A stretch of DNA of 6,762 bases from NCBI GenBank assembly GCA_027858145.1, contig JAQIDF010000280.1:1-6762 (forward strand). Direction: 5' to 3'. Position 1 is the first letter of the stretch. Each line of letters begins with the position of its first letter. Source of the stretch: Prolixibacteraceae bacterium. Lineage in GTDB: Bacteria; Bacteroidota; Bacteroidia; Bacteroidales; Prolixibacteraceae. The notes beneath the pieces are model-generated. The model worked only from the letters and a program-made list of their open reading frames with translations, was not told where the DNA came from and did no database searches. The translations under genes were made by a program, and so were the position numbers. Positions 4,758-6,762 of this stretch are shown here, piece by piece.

Positions 4758-6671
4758 ATGAAAATTAAAGCAACCCTTTTGTTATCGTTGCTATTGTTGG
4801 GCTTCACATTCAGTTATGCCCAATTGTCGAAAAATCCGAATAAATTTCTGGGCAACATTACTACTGCGTATTCTATTAGAAGTGATTTTAGTGATTACTG
4901 GAATCAGTTGACACCAGAGAATGAAACGAAATGGGCCTCGATAGAGGGAACCCGTGATGTTTACAATTGGGAAACCGTAGATAGGCAATATCAATATTGC
5001 AAGGACCACAATATTCCATTTAAGTTTCATACGCTTGTTTGGGGGTCTCAATATCCTGGTTGGATGGATAACCTTACCGAAAGCGAGCAATTAGAAGAAA
5101 TTACGGAATGGTATGATGCTGTTGCCGAACGCTATCCCGATATTGAATATATTGATGTTGTAAACGAAGCGCTACCGAATCATGCCCCTGCACCTTTCAA
5201 AGACGCACTGGGTGGCGATGGTGAATCAGGATACGATTGGATTGTGGAGGCATTTGTAATGGCACGTGAACGATGGCCTAAAGCTGTGCTTATCTACAAC
5301 GACTATAATACATTCCAATGGAATACCAATGGCTATATTGATTTACTTAATACAATAGTGGCGGCAGGTGCCCCTGTTGATGCTGCAGGTTGCCAGGCCC
5401 ACGACCTAAATGATATGTCAGGTGCCAACTTCAAGAATGTTCTGGAAAAGATACACAATGAGACAGGGCTTCCGATCCTCATTTCAGAATACGATATTAA
5501 TAAAGAAGATGACCAGGTGCAGTTGAAACGTTATAAGGAGCAAATCCCAATTATGTGGGAGGCTGATTATGTGGCAGGTGTAACGTTTTGGGGCTATGTT
5601 TATGGATCTACCTGGGTTGATCACTCGGGATTAATCAAAAATGGAGTTGAACGTCCCGCTTTAAAATGGCTTCGCGAATATATGCTGACAGATGAAGCAA
5701 TAAACGCAAAGAGCCCGTTAATAGATGTTGGCAAATATGCATACATCAATGCTTCGTCAAATACGGTTGAAATCAATACCGAAACCACAATTAAGGCAAA
5801 GGCATACAGCGATGAGGACAGCATTTCAAAAATCGTGGTCTATGTGAATGATTCGTTGTTGGGTGAAAGTACTGAGCCTTCAATTGAATTGAAATGGACA
5901 CCTGTGATAGCCGATGAATATACTTTTACATTGAAAGTACTGAACAGTGCCGACAGTATAATTATCGAGAAGAACTGCGAGGTTAGTGTTTACGAGCCAA
6001 GTACGCCATTTAACGATGAGCCAATATCTTTACCGGGGGTACTTGAAGTTGAAGACTTCAATAACGGCGCGAATGGCGTTGCATATAGTGATACCGACGA
6101 TAAGAATGATGGCGGAGAATATCGCACCGATACTGGCGTTGATATTGACAGCAGTGCCGATGGCGGATATGTTGTTGGTTGGACTTCAACTGGCGAATGG
6201 TTAGAGTATACGGTAAACGTTGAAGAGGAACAGTTTCTGGATTGGTCGGCAAAAGTAGCATCAGGCTTAGAGGGGTCTGCATTCAGGATTTATATGGGTG
6301 ATACCGACATTAGCGGTGAAATTTCTGTGCCACAAACTGCAGACAGTGATTGGTCGGTATATACCGAGGTTGAAGGGCGCACAAAAATTGCGATGCCGGA
6401 AGGTACATACAAATTGCGTTTGGTTATTGAGGGTTCATATTGTAATATCGACAAGGTAACTTTCAGTAGCGACCCAACAGCTGTTTACGATAGGAAAATT
6501 GACAAATTCGATGGTATTTATGACGTGTTTTCTGTTACGGGCATCCGCTGGGGGACTGTTGATGTTAACAATGGCAATATTTCAAACATGTCGGGCCGGT
6601 TGCCCAATGGAATTTACATACTACGAAGAGAAGATGGAAGTGGAGAAGCAAGGCGTATCGTGATACATTAA
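4758..6671 (+). CDS. Secreted GH10 endo-1,4-beta-xylanase with Ig-like, CBM6 and T9SS-type C-terminal domains
   Basis: The product is 637 aa and should cleave internal beta-1,4-xylosidic bonds of xylan outside the cell by the retaining mechanism. Residues 1-21 are a signal peptide (SYA before Gln22). The GH10 barrel covers about 25-310: ENETK (54-58), HTLVWGSQ (91-98), the acid/base Glu137 in DVVNEAL, QAH (213-215), the nucleophile Glu244 in ISEYDI, and WG at 278-279 with Trp286. The usual His after HTLVW is Gly96 here. An Ig-like beta domain (about 320-412) links to a CBM6 (about 425-570: LEVEDF, GYVVGWTSTGEWLEYTV near 470-485, and a closing CNIDKVTF). Residues about 585-637 (YDVFSVTG, then LPNGIYILRR, ending RRIVIH) resemble a type A T9SS sorting domain. 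The ATG at 4758 is the only start giving a signal peptide. The gene stands alone, with a terminator-like hairpin downstream. Enzyme class is secure; exact substrate (plain, substituted or marine xylan) is not. Confidence 0.95.
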   Translation: MKIKATLLLSLLLLGFTFSYAQLSKNPNKFLGNITTAYSIRSDFSDYWNQLTPENETKWASIEGTRDVYNWETVDRQYQYCKDHNIPFKFHTLVWGSQYPGWMDNLTESEQLEEITEWYDAVAERYPDIEYIDVVNEALPNHAPAPFKDALGGDGESGYDWIVEAFVMARERWPKAVLIYNDYNTFQWNTNGYIDLLNTIVAAGAPVDAAGCQAHDLNDMSGANFKNVLEKIHNETGLPILISEYDINKEDDQVQLKRYKEQIPIMWEADYVAGVTFWGYVYGSTWVDHSGLIKNGVERPALKWLREYMLTDEAINAKSPLIDVGKYAYINASSNTVEINTETTIKAKAYSDEDSISKIVVYVNDSLLGESTEPSIELKWTPVIADEYTFTLKVLNSADSIIIEKNCEVSVYEPSTPFNDEPISLPGVLEVEDFNNGANGVAYSDTDDKNDGGEYRTDTGVDIDSSADGGYVVGWTSTGEWLEYTVNVEEEQFLDWSAKVASGLEGSAFRIYMGDTDISGEISVPQTADSDWSVYTEVEGRTKIAMPEGTYKLRLVIEGSYCNIDKVTFSSDPTAVYDRKIDKFDGIYDVFSVTGIRWGTVDVNNGNISNMSGRLPNGIYILRREDGSGEARRIVIH

Positions 6672-6707
6672 AACGTGAATCATTGAAATATGTGATAAGA
6701 AAATAGT

Positions 6708-6724
6708 TGTTGCATTTGGCAACA
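6708..6724. repeat. Small hairpin downstream of the xylanase gene
   Basis: TGTTGC (6708-6713) pairs with GCAACA (6719-6724) around ATTTG, 36 bases after the xylanase stop. It has no T-tract and is weaker than the next hairpin. It may stabilise the 3' end of the transcript or have no function. Confidence 0.4.
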
Positions 6725-6734
6725 TCGATATAGC

Positions 6735-6762
6735 GAGGTGTTAAAGTTGATTTTAACACCTC
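6735..6762 (+). terminator. Probable terminator hairpin, cut by the window edge
   Basis: GAGGTGTTAAA (6735-6745) pairs perfectly with TTTAACACCTC (6752-6762) around GTTGAT, an 11 bp stem 63 bases after the xylanase stop. Position and stability suit an intrinsic terminator of the xylanase transcript. The downstream T-tract that would settle this lies outside the window; the upstream flank shows none for the opposite strand. Confidence 0.55.

Noticed and set aside
5621..5824. Minus-strand open frames inside the xylanase gene (also 4791-5090 and 6058-6282)
   Set aside because: They are shadows of a long gene with clear GH10/CBM6 domains on the other strand.

Overview
The window looks like chromosomal DNA from a free-living, polysaccharide-degrading member of the Bacteroidota, probably marine or from sediment. 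Four things point there. Start codons are preceded by A-rich sequence rather than Shine-Dalgarno motifs. The secreted proteins have signal peptides cleaved before Gln (A|Q). A CBM6-bearing GH10 xylanase ends in what looks like a type IX secretion (T9SS) C-terminal sorting domain. An ECF sigma factor is paired with a single-pass anti-sigma-like protein. I cannot name the genus from sequence alone.

Minus strand, 3447 down to 6: one compact five-gene operon. In transcription order it holds an ECF sigma-70 factor (TTG start at 3397), a membrane-anchored anti-sigma-like protein overlapping it by 14 bases, a secreted DUF4097-like beta-repeat protein, and two small outer-membrane beta-barrel-like proteins, both ending in Phe. 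Gaps are 20-60 bases or overlaps. A candidate ECF-type promoter (TTGCAACCC, then GTCATTAA, with 17 bases between the AAC and GTC cores) lies just upstream of the sigma gene and suggests autoregulation. The probable logic is a cell-envelope signalling module: the sigma factor is held by the inner-membrane partner and drives the three envelope proteins encoded behind it.

3398-4757: a divergent, AT-rich region. It holds three consecutive perfect stem-loops (3674-3751), two of which share the motif TCGTTRCAAACGA and a GAGTARG tail, resembling REP/MITE-type intergenic repeats. Two small orphan plus-strand ORFs follow (78 aa, and 85 aa with a -1 frame continuation to about 140 aa). The second carries the slippery heptamer TTTTTTA exactly where the frame would have to change to reach a two-helix hydrophobic C-terminus. 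It may be a frameshifted pseudogene, an assembly indel or, less likely, recoding. Bases 4486-4757 have no convincing gene, only small repeats that could serve as operators.

Plus strand, 4758-6671: a secreted multidomain endo-xylanase (signal peptide, GH10, Ig-like linker, CBM6, T9SS-type C-terminus) with both catalytic glutamates present. It seems monocistronic and is followed by two hairpins, the last a strong terminator-like stem cut by the end of the window. No SusC/SusD pair or other glycan enzyme is visible, so membership in a polysaccharide utilisation locus cannot be judged.
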